A stretch of 64,000 nucleotides of DNA from Adiantum capillus-veneris. Its lineage: Eukaryota > Streptophyta > Polypodiopsida > Polypodiales > Pteridaceae. Shown here piece by piece: positions 1 through 10,689 of the stretch. Within the stretch, counting starts at the first letter, position 1, and every line of letters starts with the position of its first letter. The translations under genes were made by a program, and so were the position numbers. The notes under the pieces were generated by a model that was not told the DNA's origin, did no database searches, and saw only the letters and a program-made list of their open reading frames with translations. The DNA lies in NCBI GenBank assembly GCA_014529385.2, contig CM043945.1, forward strand, positions 140,036,241 to 140,100,240, read 5' to 3'.

Positions 1-530
1 AGCATTGAATTCTGATGAGTATGGAAGCTCGTGTGCGCCAAACTGGAATTTGGGCCACTCGTCAAGTCACTGCAACTTTATAAGTTGAAAGGGGCCAATA
101 AATTAACCCACATTGTAGATGTTGGTCAAATGGTAGTCTTCAATGATGGTCAGGAGATCGATAGGGACGCCATGGAAGCATCTCCTAAAATTTAGGGAAT
201 TGCTATTTTTGACCGGAAAATGTGTTCGCGTCATTAGCTTTGGAATGACAAGGGGAACATTTTATTGCTCTGGTGCCAAGTCAACTGACGCACCAGTTGA
301 GATATTTTTAGCAGGGAAAGCCCAAACTCGGAAACTGGGCGACGTGTCAGCCTGTGAGCGATTCTGCCACTCTGGGAGGCAAAAACGAGCTGCATATCAT
401 CAAAGGGGGCGCCATTTTCAGCCTGAGGTGGATTGTAGCAGGTACAGAAGCTATGGAATGCTTACCTTGCCCTCTATGCACAGTATGGTGACGGGAGTGA
501 TGCCCCGCACGCTACATACTGCTCTCTTTC
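1..530. other. Unassigned flanking DNA left of the first retroelement
   Basis: I recognise no gene here. The stretch is cut at its right end by the chromovirus that begins at 531, and the same locus resumes at 7299. A short plus-strand frame near 90-195 ends in a stop and matches no family I know. The mixed-composition text after it resembles the untranslated or LTR part of an older element, but I see no terminal repeat to prove that. Confidence 0.3.
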
Positions 531-1161
531 TGTAACAAACTTGGACACTCCAAGTCAAGAATCAACCGCGACAGCACCAAATAACCACTTCAAAACAATT
601 CACAGATCACAATAGATTTGCACTGGCCCGGCGGAGTTCCGTGCCTAGAGATATTGGCCCCAAAGACTGGCGCCCCTTTCGGTATTTCTTTTTGTATTAA
701 TCAATCATCAAAGTACAAGAGAGCGGTTAGGGTTTCACTCTCAGACTCTGCGTCCAGATGCTCTGAGAAGTGAGGCCCTCACCACTAATTTAAAGGTTAC
801 AAGGGATGCCCAAAAGCAGAGCCCCAAAAGCTTTCAAAATCAAAAGCATCAGTTCTCTCTCTTAGAGAGTCTCTTTTTTTTTTTAAATTTTAAAAAAAAA
901 GCAAGTTCTCTCTCTTTCATGCAAAAAGCAACGCCCAAAAGCTGCCAGCGCAAATTGCGGCGCAATTTCCGGAAAATCCGTACAACCCTGCCACGTGGCA
1001 CTGGCGCCAGAAATTAGGGTTTCAGCCAGCAGTTAGGGTTTCCAGAAATTAGGGTTTGCTGCGAATTAGGGTTTTTGGCAGTTTTTAGGGTTTGCAGGAA
1101 TTTTAGGGTTTCTGGCAGAAATTAGGGTTTCTGCTGTCCGCCATGTCAACACTATGTGACA
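531..1161 (-). repeat. 3' LTR of the chromovirus
   Basis: This 631-bp terminal repeat pairs with 6661-7293. It starts TGTAACA and ends TGTGACA, so it carries the TG...CA ends of LTRs. A cluster of seven TTAGGGTTT motifs lies at 1014-1130, which is the U3 side in element orientation. A 35-bp segment at 656-690 recurs in reverse complement at 7935-7969, outside the element. Confidence 0.93.
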
Positions 1162-1176
1162 TACCCCCCTCTTGAA
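1162..1176 (-). other. Polypurine tract
   Basis: On the minus strand a purine run (AAGAGGGGGGTAT) directly precedes the 3' LTR. This is where plus-strand DNA priming takes place in LTR retrotransposons. Confidence 0.75.
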
Positions 1177-1761
1177 AACATTGTAATCGACCGCGATTAT
1201 GTCCGCAAAACCGACAAAAGCCATAAACCGTCTTAGCAGACACTGACTGTTAGTACCTACGTACTAGGAACACACATCTAGCACATGTACAAAATCGACA
1301 GTCACATCACACGACATCACAGGACATCACTAGACATCACAGGACATCACATGACATTCAACATTCATTCGGATCTTAGACCATGATTTATCGGCAATGT
1401 AGCTAGCAATCACATCTAGGTCCAATCGGGACCTCATCGATGTCCGATTGACTAACCCCTATTGCAACCATGTCTATTCGAGATCAATCAGACCAAAATG
1501 CTGCAGTCATCTCGGCTATCAGTTCCTGCACTCACAAGAAGTCAAGAACAAATCAGTATCATTATCAGGAATTCCATTTCATAAAGTCATCCAGCAGAAT
1601 ACAGTCAGCTCTCAGTATCCCTGAAGCTCAAAGAGACATCAGTGACTTTAGTATCAAAATCGAGGCATCTGCTGACAAAGGAGTGGAGTAACTCCCCTCT
1701 TGTGCATTCCACTGCACCAGATCTTCGGCCAAGCTGAATTCTGGGTTCCATTTGGAGTAGA
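1177..1761. other. Untranslated 3' region of the chromovirus
   Basis: Between the chromodomain and the polypurine tract I see no coding signal. A short ACATCAC-type repeat (GACATCACAGGACATCAC and variants) occupies roughly 1300-1350. Otherwise the stretch holds nothing I can name. Confidence 0.5.
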
Positions 1762-2034
1762 CTATGCTAAACCAAAAGCATCGAGGTAAAGTTTCACAAT
1801 CTGAGGAGTATCTGCTAGGTCCTCCTCCTCCGTCCACTTCGCATCAAGTGCAGGATAATTCTTGAACTTAACCAAGAACCGCCTTCGGACTTTACCCTTA
1901 TTCTTCGTATCCTTATGTGCCAAAATCTGTTCAGGAATAAGGATCTCCTCGTTTTCTTCCACTTCGGGTTGCTCATCAGGCTCCCCATCATCAGGCACAT
2001 CACCCTTAACAGGTTTCAAGAGACTCACATGCAA
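1762..2034 (-). pseudogene. Integrase C-terminus with chromodomain
   Basis: The frame begins with the conserved HVSLLKP linker of chromovirus integrases. It ends in a chromodomain-like segment with the aromatic pattern RRFLVKFKNYP...AKWTEEEDL. In chromoviruses this domain steers integration toward particular chromatin marks. The neighbouring integrase core at about 2440-2830 supports the reading. Confidence 0.8.
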
Positions 2035-2039
2035 TGCAT

Positions 2040-5000
2040 TATGAATCCTCCAAGTATCTGGCAGTTCTAATCGGAAGGAGACATCATTTATCTTGTCAGT
2101 AATCTGGAAAGGTCCGTAGTATCACATACTAAGCTTTGGAAAAAGCCTCTCCTTTCCCTTTTTCTTTCTTAGGCGTGCCTTCTCAAAAGTAAGAGCACCC
2201 AATCATCCTCCTTCAGTTTCCAGTCGCGACGATGGCGATCCGCTGCCTTTTTCTGTCGTTCTTGAGACTTCTGCAAAGTCTCGCGAACCTTGGAAAAGCC
2301 GTATCCAGATCTCGCGTATATTCATCGGCTTCAAAGATCTTATCTTTCGTGCTCAGGAAGGGTGGAACCTTTGCAGCACCTTCAACAATCTCAAATGGCG
2401 CCTTCCCCGTCGACGAGTGTATCGTGTTATTGTAGGCAAATTCCACCAAAGGTAAATATCTTTCCCATTGAGTCTTCTGATCTGAGATATAAGACTTCAA
2501 TAAATCTAGAACCACTGAATTGGCAATCTTGGATTGCCCATCAGTCTGCGGGTGGAACGATGACGAGAACTGCAACCGCGTGCCAATGTTCTCCCAAATT
2601 GCCTTCCAAAACAAACTCGTAAATCTGGGGTCTCTGTCGGAGACAATTGTCTGAGGCATGCCATGTAATCTGAAAATCTGGGCCACAAACAGTCTCGCTA
2701 AGTAATCCGGCTTGACTGTTTTCTTCACTGGAATGAAATGAGCCTGTTTGCTAAATCTGTCAATAACAGTCCAGATACCATCGTGACCACTCTGTGTTCT
2801 CGGGAGATAAAAAATGAAATCCATCGCTATACTTTCCCAGGGGCGGGTGGGTATGGGTAAAGGCTGTAACAATCCCTGTGCTTTATGCCTGTTAAACTTG
2901 ACCTTCTGGCATACCAAGCAACTGCGCACAAACTCTTCCACATCTTTCTTGAGTCTCGGCCAAAAGAAATACCTCTCTACCCCTTTCATGGTGGTAGCAA
3001 TGCCGCGGTGACCCGTAAAAGGTGGACAATGGCATTCAGTCATAACCTTTTCCCTCAACGGCTGTGTAACGCACAACATAGTCTTTTTCATCAAGTAGCC
3101 TTCCCGAAGGGAGTATCCAGCTACTATCTCCCCATCCCGTATCCGTGTGAAAATGTCTGCAAAATCTGTATCTGTGGCATACTGATCGACCATATCCTCG
3201 AAGCTCCTATGATGTATCGCGGAAATAGCCAGAACCAACGGTTTCCGAGACAAAGCATTTGCCACCACATTCTTCTGTCCCTGCACATGGACAATCTGGA
3301 AGTGGAACTGTGACAAGATGTTCGCCCACCGCATCTGTTTTTCCGAAAGCTGCTTCTGTGACAAGAAGTAGCGCAAACTCTGATGGTCTATAAAGACAGT
3401 AAAATCCGCTCCGAGTAGGTAATGCCGCCACTGAGTAAGAGCATGGATAACCGCCAAAAGCTCTTTCTCATAGATCTGTGTTGTCATCTCCGGCCTAGAG
3501 AACAAACGGCTCTCGTAAGCTATGACATGGCCTTCTTGCATCAAGACCGCACCCAGACTACGACCACAAGCATCACAAAATACTACAAATGACTTCTGCA
3601 AGTCCGGCAAAGTCAAAATAGGTCCTGTAGTCAATTTCTCTTTCAACGTCTGAAAGGCAGTCACCTCTGGGGGTCCCCACGAAAAAGGTACTCCTTTCTG
3701 TGTCAAGATATGCAAAGGGGAAGCAACCTCTGCAAACTTTCGTATGAACCGCCTGTAGTACGAACACAGTCCCAAGAAGCTTTTAACTTCATGGACATTC
3801 TTCAAGTCGGGCCAATTACGGATAGTCTCTATCTTGGCCGGATCCATTTGCACTCCCCGGCCGACACAGTGTGTCCCAAAAAGTGTATCTCTGGTAGGAA
3901 AAATTCACTTTTCTTTGCATTAATCACTAACTTGTGATCTCGTAATGCCTGAAAGACCTGAAGCAGATGATCTCTGTGTTCTGCCTCATTCTTGGAGAAA
4001 ACAATGATGTCGTCAAAGAAAGTGCCAACAAATAGCTTGTATTCTCGAAAAATCCTATCCATCATCCGGTTAAATGTCGCAGGAGCATTGGTTAAGCCAA
4101 AAGGCATCACCAAAAACTCAAATAACCCAAAAGTCGTCCGAAAAGCTGTCTTGTAGACATCTCTTGGCGCGATCCTGATCTGAAGATATCCACTCTTCAA
4201 GTCAATCCTGCTAAAGCACGAGGATCCCTGTAACTTGTCGAGTATATCATCAATCCTACGAATCGGAAATCTGTTCTTGATGGTGATTTCGTTGAGAGTG
4301 CTATAATTGATGCACATTCTCCAAGATCCGTCTTTCTTCAAAACCAACAACACTGGAGAGCAATACGGTGAAGTACTAGGCTGGACAAGACCCTTTTCCA
4401 AGAGGTCTTTTACTGAGTTCATAATCTTTTCATTCTGTACTCGGCTCACACGATAAGGTGGCCGATTCGGTGGCGTGCTTCCAGATATCAAATCAATGGT
4501 ATGATCTTCAGGCCCTCTCAAAAGCAATCGGCATGAGCGTGGAGAAAAAAATCTTGGCGTTCTTTTCTTCAGGTCAAAACATATTCAACCTTTATGCATC
4601 GTTCAGTTCTCCCAAAAGAATGAGTAAGAAAACTGAAGTTCATCAAGTACAATCTCTAAGTCCTTCATTTATCAAAGTCGCTTTCTCGGCCCGGTAGTCA
4701 ACCACGGCGTAGTTCTTGTGGTACCAAGGGATCCCGAGTAGAACGTCACTCGCGTGCCCTGAACACCCCTGTCATTGCAAACAAAGTTTGCCAATGCTCG
4801 GTGTAATGGCAACATCCCATCCGGGTGCCAGTCGAACTACTTCCGCCTGTGGCGTCAGTCTATCGGGCGTAGTTCCAAATCGAGCCGCCAATTCCAAATG
4901 AAAAGAAGTTGGCCTTGGCTCCTTCAAAAGAGCTTCCTTATCCTTCACTTTGCCCCGAAAGCGGCAAAGTTTGTACTTTCATTCATTAGATTCGGTGCAG
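2040..5000 (-). pseudogene. pol region: protease, RT, RNase H, integrase
   Basis: The reverse transcriptase runs from about 4480 to 3830, with its active-site box (FFDDI) at 4006-4020. RNase H follows at about 3350-3610, recognised by the CDACG motif and the YEKELLAV segment. The integrase has an amino-terminal zinc-binding region around 2880-3020 (the GHRG and CLVC motifs). Its catalytic core lies at about 2440-2830, with the MDF and SDRDPRF signatures. Protease should lie between gag and RT at about 4600-5000, but I could not pin its active site. The order RT, RNase H, integrase is diagnostic of Ty3/gypsy. The region is a broken fossil. Confidence 0.85.
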
Positions 5001-5099
5001 GTCCCACGCCATGTGGTACCAGTTCTGCTTTTCTATCTGCCTTTTCTGCCACATTCCTCAGTTGCTCTCGAACTCTCAGACCTGTCGTCGTCTTTATCA

Positions 5100-6588
5100 T
5101 TCTATTCTTTCTGTGCCTTATCAGGGCACTTCGCGGAAATATGTCCATGTTTCCCGCATCCAAAGCACTTCCCCTCTCTGATGAAGCGAGCTCTCTCCTC
5201 AGGAGTAAGCTTGGGTCGTGCATCCTTTTTTTTCTCTGGGTTGCTCTTTTTCATTCTACTTTCATTCCCAGAAGTCTGTTCGGCTCGTTGTGTCATGGCC
5301 TTATCTGTGGGGTAGGTCAGACTGCCAGAGTGAATGGCAAAGCCCCGCTTCGCATTACTCATCAACTCCTGAATAGAAGCTGACTTCTATTCCAAGCAGT
5401 GATCTCAGATCTCTGTAGGTAGACCCAAGGTAAAACGCTCAATCTGTTCTCTGAACGAGATCTTCTTGAATGGAGAGGCGGGTAGAAAAGAGCTCCAGAA
5501 TCCTTCACAGTAAGTATTTACTGTAGCGCTCTTGGTCATCCGAAGATGGGTCCAAGCAACTCGTATATCTCGTTCATATTCTTGCGTCAACCAAGAAGAA
5601 ATAAAAAGCTTCTTAAATTTCAGCCATTTAACTGGTGCAGTCTTGTTTAAAAGAAGCATGGACCACCAAGTACGAGCATTCCTCTTAAAGTAAGAGGCAG
5701 CTCTCTGAATCTTGGAGTGCTCTGAATAACGTCCTCCCGCGAAAGCGATGTCAAACTGCTGAAAAAAAGACAAAGCCTTCGAAGCATCCGAGTATCCTGA
5801 AAAAGTATCAAACTTGATCGAGTGGCACCTTCCTTAAACTCTCGGACTTTCTTGCTTTTATCTTCGAGAAAGTCATACTGGTTGGCTTTGTAAAAATTCT
5901 TCTTGTTCGCATAAAACTTTCCGTCATCGGAATCTGAGCTATCTGTAGACGAGTCCTCAGTAGAACTGTCAGTCTCTGGGCGAGATGTAGCCTTCTTTGC
6001 CTTTTTCTTGCCCTTTCCGAAGCTTTGTGTCTTGCTTCGCTTTTTGCTTTTTCTGTCTTCTTCGCTCTAATCCGAGGAGCTAGAAGAACTGTCAGAAGAA
6101 GAAGAAGAAGAACTGGGTACTCCTGCAAATCGAACACGCTTCTTCCGTTTCTTTGCCTTGTCAAATGTCACCCGACGATCCAAATATCCCGGGAAGTCAG
6201 TGCCTTTCTTCTGCTTTTTGTCTTTCTTTTGCACGTCGAAAAGCTGAGCAATCCGTGCATCAACCACGTTCTCCAGTTCCTTCTCCGTATATTTCTTGGA
6301 GGCAGATGGTTTCTTGAGAGCGGGTTTCGGGAGTGGTGTTGTGGTTCTCTGCCACTCCGTCTGTACCTCTTCCAAAGAGGTCTGGTTCATATATTTTGCC
6401 ATCTTTGGGTCCTTGGCAAAATTGAGCATCATCTTTGTTGCATCGCCAATCAATTGACGACGCTCCATCTCTCTTTGCTCCGCCTGAGTAGGCCGAGGCA
6501 GGCCATACTCTCTGTCTGAATCTTCGTTGTGATCCCAATCCGCATCTCTAGATGCAGAAGGAGTCGATTGATCATTGCCTGAAGCCAT
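5100..6588 (-). pseudogene. gag region of the chromovirus
   Basis: The probable start codon is the ATG at 6586-6588, which opens MASGNDQ. The amino-terminal part is charged and carries a serine-rich stretch at about 6070-6110. A capsid-like segment follows at about 5405-5773. A nucleocapsid zinc knuckle of the form CX2CX4HX4C (CFGCGKHGHISAKC) lies at about 5126-5167. Gag packages the element RNA in cytoplasmic particles. The region is spread over more than one reading frame and is broken. The assignment rests on the zinc knuckle and on its position before pol. Confidence 0.75.
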
Positions 6589-6647
6589 AGGTGCCGCGGA
6601 AAAAAATTTTCGGGGATCGGATTTCCCGTAGAAGAGAAATCGGCCGT

Positions 6648-6659
6648 GCTCTGATACCA
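6648..6659 (-). other. Primer-binding site, initiator tRNA-Met type
   Basis: The minus strand reads TGGTATCAGAGC, the complement of the 3' end of plant initiator tRNA-Met. It sits one base inside the 5' LTR, as expected for a chromovirus. Confidence 0.88.
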
Positions 6660-6660
6660 C

Positions 6661-7293
6661 TGTAACAAACTTGGACACTCCAAGTCAAGAATCAACCGCG
6701 ACAGCACCAAATAACCACTTCAAAACAATTCACAGATCACAATAGATTTGCATTGGCCCGGCGGAGTTCCGTGCCTAGAGATATTGGCCCCAAAGACTAG
6801 CGCCCCTTTCGGTATTTCTTTTTGTATTAATCAATCATCAAAGTACAAGAGAGCGGTTAGGGTTTCACTCTCAGACTCTGCGTCCAGATGCTCTGAGAAG
6901 TGAGGCCCTCACCACTAATTTAAAGGTTACAAGGGATGCCCAAAAGCAGAGCCCCAAAAGCTTTCAAAATCAAAAGCATCAGTTCTCTCTCTTAGAGAGA
7001 GTCTCTTTTTTTTTTTAAATTTTAAAAAAAAAGCAAGTTCTCTCTCTTTCATGCAAAAAGCAACGCCCAAAAGCTGCCAGCGCAAATTGCGGCGCAATTT
7101 CCGGAAAATCCGTACAACCCTGCCACGTGGCACTGGCGCCAGAAATTAGGGTTTCAGCCAGCAGTTAGGGTTTCCAGAAATTAGGGTTTGCTGCGAATTA
7201 GGGTTTTTGGCAGTTTTTAGGGTTTGCAGGAATTTTAGGGTTTCTGGCAGAAATTAGGGTTTCTGCTGTCCGCCACGTCATCACTTTGTGACA
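6661..7293 (-). repeat. 5' LTR of the chromovirus
   Basis: This 633-bp repeat is about 99% identical to 531-1161. On the minus strand it opens the element, and the primer-binding site follows it at once. The TTAGGGTTT cluster lies at 7145-7262. Confidence 0.93.
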
Positions 7294-7298
7294 CTTTC

Positions 7299-8110
7299 TG
7301 CCCTACGTAGAGTATGTTATGCCCCACTAGTGGGCTTCTCATTTGACCTATGTACAGTTCTGGGGGTTTATGCGCGTTTGCCAAGGCAAGAGCCTTCTGA
7401 ACAGGAACCGGATTAGCTAATTGCTAATCCCCCACAGGTACGCACAGTTCCATCACGAAAGATTGCGAGTTTGGAGAGTTTTCTCGCGTGAAAACTCGTC
7501 CAATTCACAGGGGAACTGTCCCATTGCGTGCGGGAGCCCTTGGGACACGCGTAGGCATGTTCGCTCCGCTAAAAACGATCCGAAACAGGGAATTACAGCC
7601 TGCTGTGTTTTTCTGCAGGTTTAGGGTTTCGCACCTAAACTGCAAGGGAACATCGGGGGAGCCTCGTGAGAGCCTTGGGATGCGTGTACAGGCTTTTGGG
7701 CTCCCGGCAGTGAAAAACAGAGAATTACAGCCCGCTGAATTTCTGTGACAGCTCACTAGAAAGTTTCCAGATATCGAGGGAATCCGTCCTAGACAGGGGT
7801 TTTTGACCTACAGGGGTTTTTGCGCCGTTATGTTGTTGAAATCCGGTCGAAAACCTGCGTTTTCAGCCCTTGCCAGGTTTGGACAGCTTTGTGAAAGCTT
7901 GTGAGTGGTTGGATCGTCTACCTTAATTTGAATAAAGAAATACCGAAAGGGGCGCCAGTCTTTGGGGCCCACAGGGTGTCGGTCTCGTGTGCGCAGTGAC
8001 ATTCTAGTCGTTGGACGCAACTGTGTTCTCTTTCCTTCTCAGTGTTGTGTGTAAAGTTAACAGGTAATTGAAATAGTACCGCCCTCTACGTTGTACGGGC
8101 CGGTTATACC
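7299..8110. other. Unassigned flank, possibly part of an older LTR
   Basis: There is no convincing gene. Two diverged copies of a segment of about 80 bp lie at roughly 7531-7613 and 7665-7745, each ending near GAATTACAGCC. At 7935-7969 a 35-bp block is the exact reverse complement of 656-690 inside the chromovirus LTR; it overlaps an AATAAA at 7931-7936. That suggests a related LTR in the opposite orientation. I see no partner LTR or duplication that would set its ends. Confidence 0.35.
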
Positions 8111-8139
8111 TGCATGTCCAAGCTCTCTGTCCAAAGAGC

Positions 8140-8978
8140 CTACACTCGCTCTATGAGTGCAGAGTCCAGCAAGACCCTCTTAGGGATGCGAAGCATCGTG
8201 CTCCCCCGCCTCTGCCTATCTGTCACTTTGAGGATCACTGGTGCATGGTCCGAGAAGGAAGTCCCTGCCAGAATGCCAACTGTCCCACCCAAGTCACAAA
8301 AAAAGTCACTAGTGTAGAAACGAGCTATCCGCGATATATTCAGTCCTCCCACTCTACGGTCTGAACCAGAGAAGGCCAGGTTGTCTGGGGGCCTCACAAA
8401 GCTAGAGTGCTGCCACACATCTGAAACCCTCAGAGTCGTACAAAACCTCTCCCAAGCTGCCACCTCAACTCCCTGCAGAGTAGCGTGGCTACCACCAATC
8501 CTGTCAGAAGGGTCCTCCAACATGTTGAAGTCACCCCAATGCACCACTGCTCTGCTTGCGGTAGAGACTCAACAATCTGTGACCAAAACTCTGCTCGTGC
8601 ACTCGCCACATTGGACGCATATATGTTCAGGAAGCCCACAAGGCAACCTTGAACCTGCATAGTGATCCACTGAGCCTTGCCTGGCACAATAATCCCTTTG
8701 CCCACAACGGCCTGCTGTAGAGACTCCGCAATAGTCATACATACTCCACCTTGGATGCCTCCGGGTCCAAAAGCAGCTGACCAAAAAGTATCATATCGTC
8801 CACGCAAGAGCTGACCACATTGTCTAATGCGGCTCTCACATAGATGATGCTCCTGTAGCATAAGGAGATTAATCTCTCCTCCCACAAGGCAACGTTGAAG
8901 CTCCTGACGCAATCGACCCCTCTGACATTGAAATTGGGACCCACCTAATCCCTGCACGTTCCATGAGACGATCCTCAT
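8140..8978 (-). pseudogene. LINE endonuclease (AP-type EEP fold), frameshifted
   Basis: The ATG at 8976-8978 opens MRIVSWNVQGLGG, the classic start of the endonuclease/exonuclease/phosphatase domain in L1 ORF2. Further signatures are LLMLQEHHL, GDFNMLEDPSDR and SDHAPV, which carry catalytic Glu, Asp, Asn and His residues. The domain would nick target DNA for target-primed reverse transcription. One frameshift lies near 8540, just before GDFN. The frame ends at about 8140 with no reverse transcriptase after it, whereas an intact ORF2 runs over 1,200 residues. Confidence 0.85.
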
Positions 8979-9535
8979 GGGGAGCGAGAGAGAACAGATG
9001 CTGCCGTAGCAGGTAGACGTGCTATCTTCGAGGCTGGCTTGGATGGGGAGTAATCCGCATTCGAGCGTCCTCTAGATAAGCGTGACTGCAAAGAGTACCT
9101 GGCCAAGCCTAGGTAGACCGAGCCGTGTGTAAAGCAACCTCCTCTGCCCAGGAGTCCTCATGAATGTTTACATAGCATGGCGGGCACTGCGTATCAACAA
9201 AGAAGTGAACCACAATGTGACTAGATCCTGCTGTTGCATCTGGAGGGGTCATAGCAAACTTGGTCAATGGCCACAAAGTCTGAAGCATGTCTGTAACTCG
9301 TAGTCCTCCCATGTGGTGAGAGAACTCCTAGGGCCTGTGTCTTAGCCACTCCAACACTAAGTCGAGAGTTCACTCAGTCTGGTCCCTGCCGCAAAGGGAA
9401 AGAAGAGGGGGGGCTGTGTGGGGGGAGGGGGGCTCTGTCGGGGGTGAAGCTGAGTGGGCAGGAGTAGGACCTCGTCTTGCTCAAGAGGACCGAATCGGTC
9501 CCCCCGTGGGACCCACTACTGTTGGGCAAGCGCCG

Positions 9536-10426
9536 TTAGACCACCCAGCTGCCAGGTTGTCGCAGTGGCCCCTGCCGTCGTCGACCGCGGACCTGTTGCC
9601 ATCCCTCCTCCGTTGGAGCCCCAGGCTCGGAGGGTTGCTCTGCCTGTGTGCTCTGTGTCTCTGCCTCTGGCTGTTGGCCAGCCCTTGTAGGCTGGGGTTG
9701 GGCCTGTGGTGTAGGTCGGGGCCTCCTCCGTGGACAGGCCTTTGCAAGATGGTCCATCTGTCGACAAATGAAGCACTGATTCGGGAGGCCCGAATACTCC
9801 ACGCTCTGTCTAAACCACCCCCCACTCACGCAAGGGAGAAGGATGACCTTCGCGAGTGTGAGTATCCCTAACCAGAACGCGAACTGAGGGAATGCCGGCC
9901 GCCTTGGCCGCTACTGAGGCTGCCGTGCGAGGTGTCTCCAGGATAGTCCCAATCACTGAGCCTATCCTGGATAAAGGTGGTAGGTATTCCCGTCGCAAAC
10001 TAGGAAGCCGACGGAGATGGGAATGTCTGTCTCTACCAAAACATCTGAAGCAAGGTCAAAACCATGTCTCCATTGTCGAAAGTGGGCTTGAACTGCTCGG
10101 ATGGTCAAAGGACTCATGGCGATGACCTTGGACGCCATCTCGGAGGTCTCAAACTCGATCTGGTAGTAGCCTCGTCTGAGGATCTGAACGTCCAAGATCT
10201 TGCCCACCTCCGCGAGAAGGCGCGCTTGGAGAAGATCACGCAGCTCTCCATTGCTAGGTTTGGTGCCGAGAATCTTGCAGATGACAGAAGTTGCATGCAG
10301 GCGCTCTACCTCTGTGGCTAGGCTTGCTTGCTCTGTCGGTGAAAGAGCAAGTCGAATGGTGGGCTCAGCGAGGTCGGGCGAGGGGACTTCATTGGAGTTC
10401 CTCTGTGGCGGAGCATGAGCCTCCAT
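9536..10426 (-). pseudogene. LINE ORF1 protein (DUF4283 plus zinc knuckle), frameshifted
   Basis: The likely start is the ATG at 10424-10426 (MEAHAPPQ). The DUF4283-like region spans about 10310-9980, with the pattern CKILGTKPSN...YYQIEFE...FRQWRHGFD. Reading then shifts frame near 10000 (LRREYLPPLSRIGS...) and again near 9830, before the knuckle CFICRQMDHLAKAC and a proline- and arginine-rich tail. ORF1 proteins of plant LINEs bind the element RNA. At least two frameshifts make this a pseudogene. The family call is secure because the DUF4283-like and CCHC parts occur in order just upstream of an endonuclease. Confidence 0.8.
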
Positions 10427-10689
10427 CTGTCTGCTGCTGTGAAGAAAAAGCGGAGAAACGTCGATGAAGAGGGAAACTCTTGCGGGACCGAGCACGTAAA
10501 GGATATCGGTCCGACAAGCAGGAGAGGTCGAAAATAAGATAAAATGAAGCGGGGGGGCCGCTGGCTAAAGGTAAAAAGCAGGAAGGCGGGCGTGGCAAAG
10601 GGGGTGGCAGGCGGAAAGGGTTGCGGCGGGGGGACAGCGGGCGGGCAGCGGGACGAGCAGGAAGAGGGGGGGGGGGATTACCTTCTTGG

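Larger units (their letters stand above)
531..7293 (-). mobile_element. Ty3/gypsy chromovirus, recent insertion, broken
   Basis: This is a complete LTR-to-LTR insertion of 6.76 kb, read on the minus strand. Both LTRs begin TGTAACA and end TGTGACA. The 5-bp target-site duplication CTTTC lies at 526-530 and 7294-7298. Next to the 5' LTR is an initiator-tRNA-Met primer site, and next to the 3' LTR a polypurine tract. The parts run in the order gag, protease region, reverse transcriptase, RNase H, integrase and chromodomain, which is the chromovirus order. The LTRs are about 99% identical, so insertion was recent on this genome's own clock. The coding region is broken in roughly half a dozen places and should be treated as a fossil. 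Confidence 0.93.
8110..10680 (-). mobile_element. L1-type LINE, partial, lacking reverse transcriptase
   Basis: On the minus strand an ORF1 with a DUF4283-like domain and a CCHC zinc knuckle is followed by an AP-type endonuclease. This is the front half of a plant L1-clade LINE. The upstream 10500-10680 is C-rich on the minus strand and may be the 5' untranslated region. After the endonuclease, near 8110, recognisable LINE sequence stops, and no reverse transcriptase follows. Both ORFs carry frameshifts, so the copy is dead. Target-primed integration normally removes 5' ends, so loss of the 3' half points to a later deletion or rearrangement. Confidence 0.85.

Noticed and set aside
1014-1130. 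Interstitial telomere made of TTTAGGG repeats
   Set aside because: The motifs are spaced irregularly and lie inside both LTRs of a retroelement, so they are part of the element and not a telomere remnant.
4775-5383. Plus-strand open frame of about 200 residues
   Set aside because: It is the complement of the minus-strand gag-pol region, where the zinc knuckle and other family motifs lie.
6648-6659. tRNA gene for initiator Met
   Set aside because: Only the 12-base complement of the tRNA 3' end is present next to an LTR. This is a primer-binding site, as also at 39930, 49437 and 57093.
9416-9871. Plus-strand open frame of about 150 residues, Leu- and Trp-rich
   Set aside because: It shadows LINE ORF1, whose CCHC knuckle is on the minus strand. 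GC-rich composition keeps it open.
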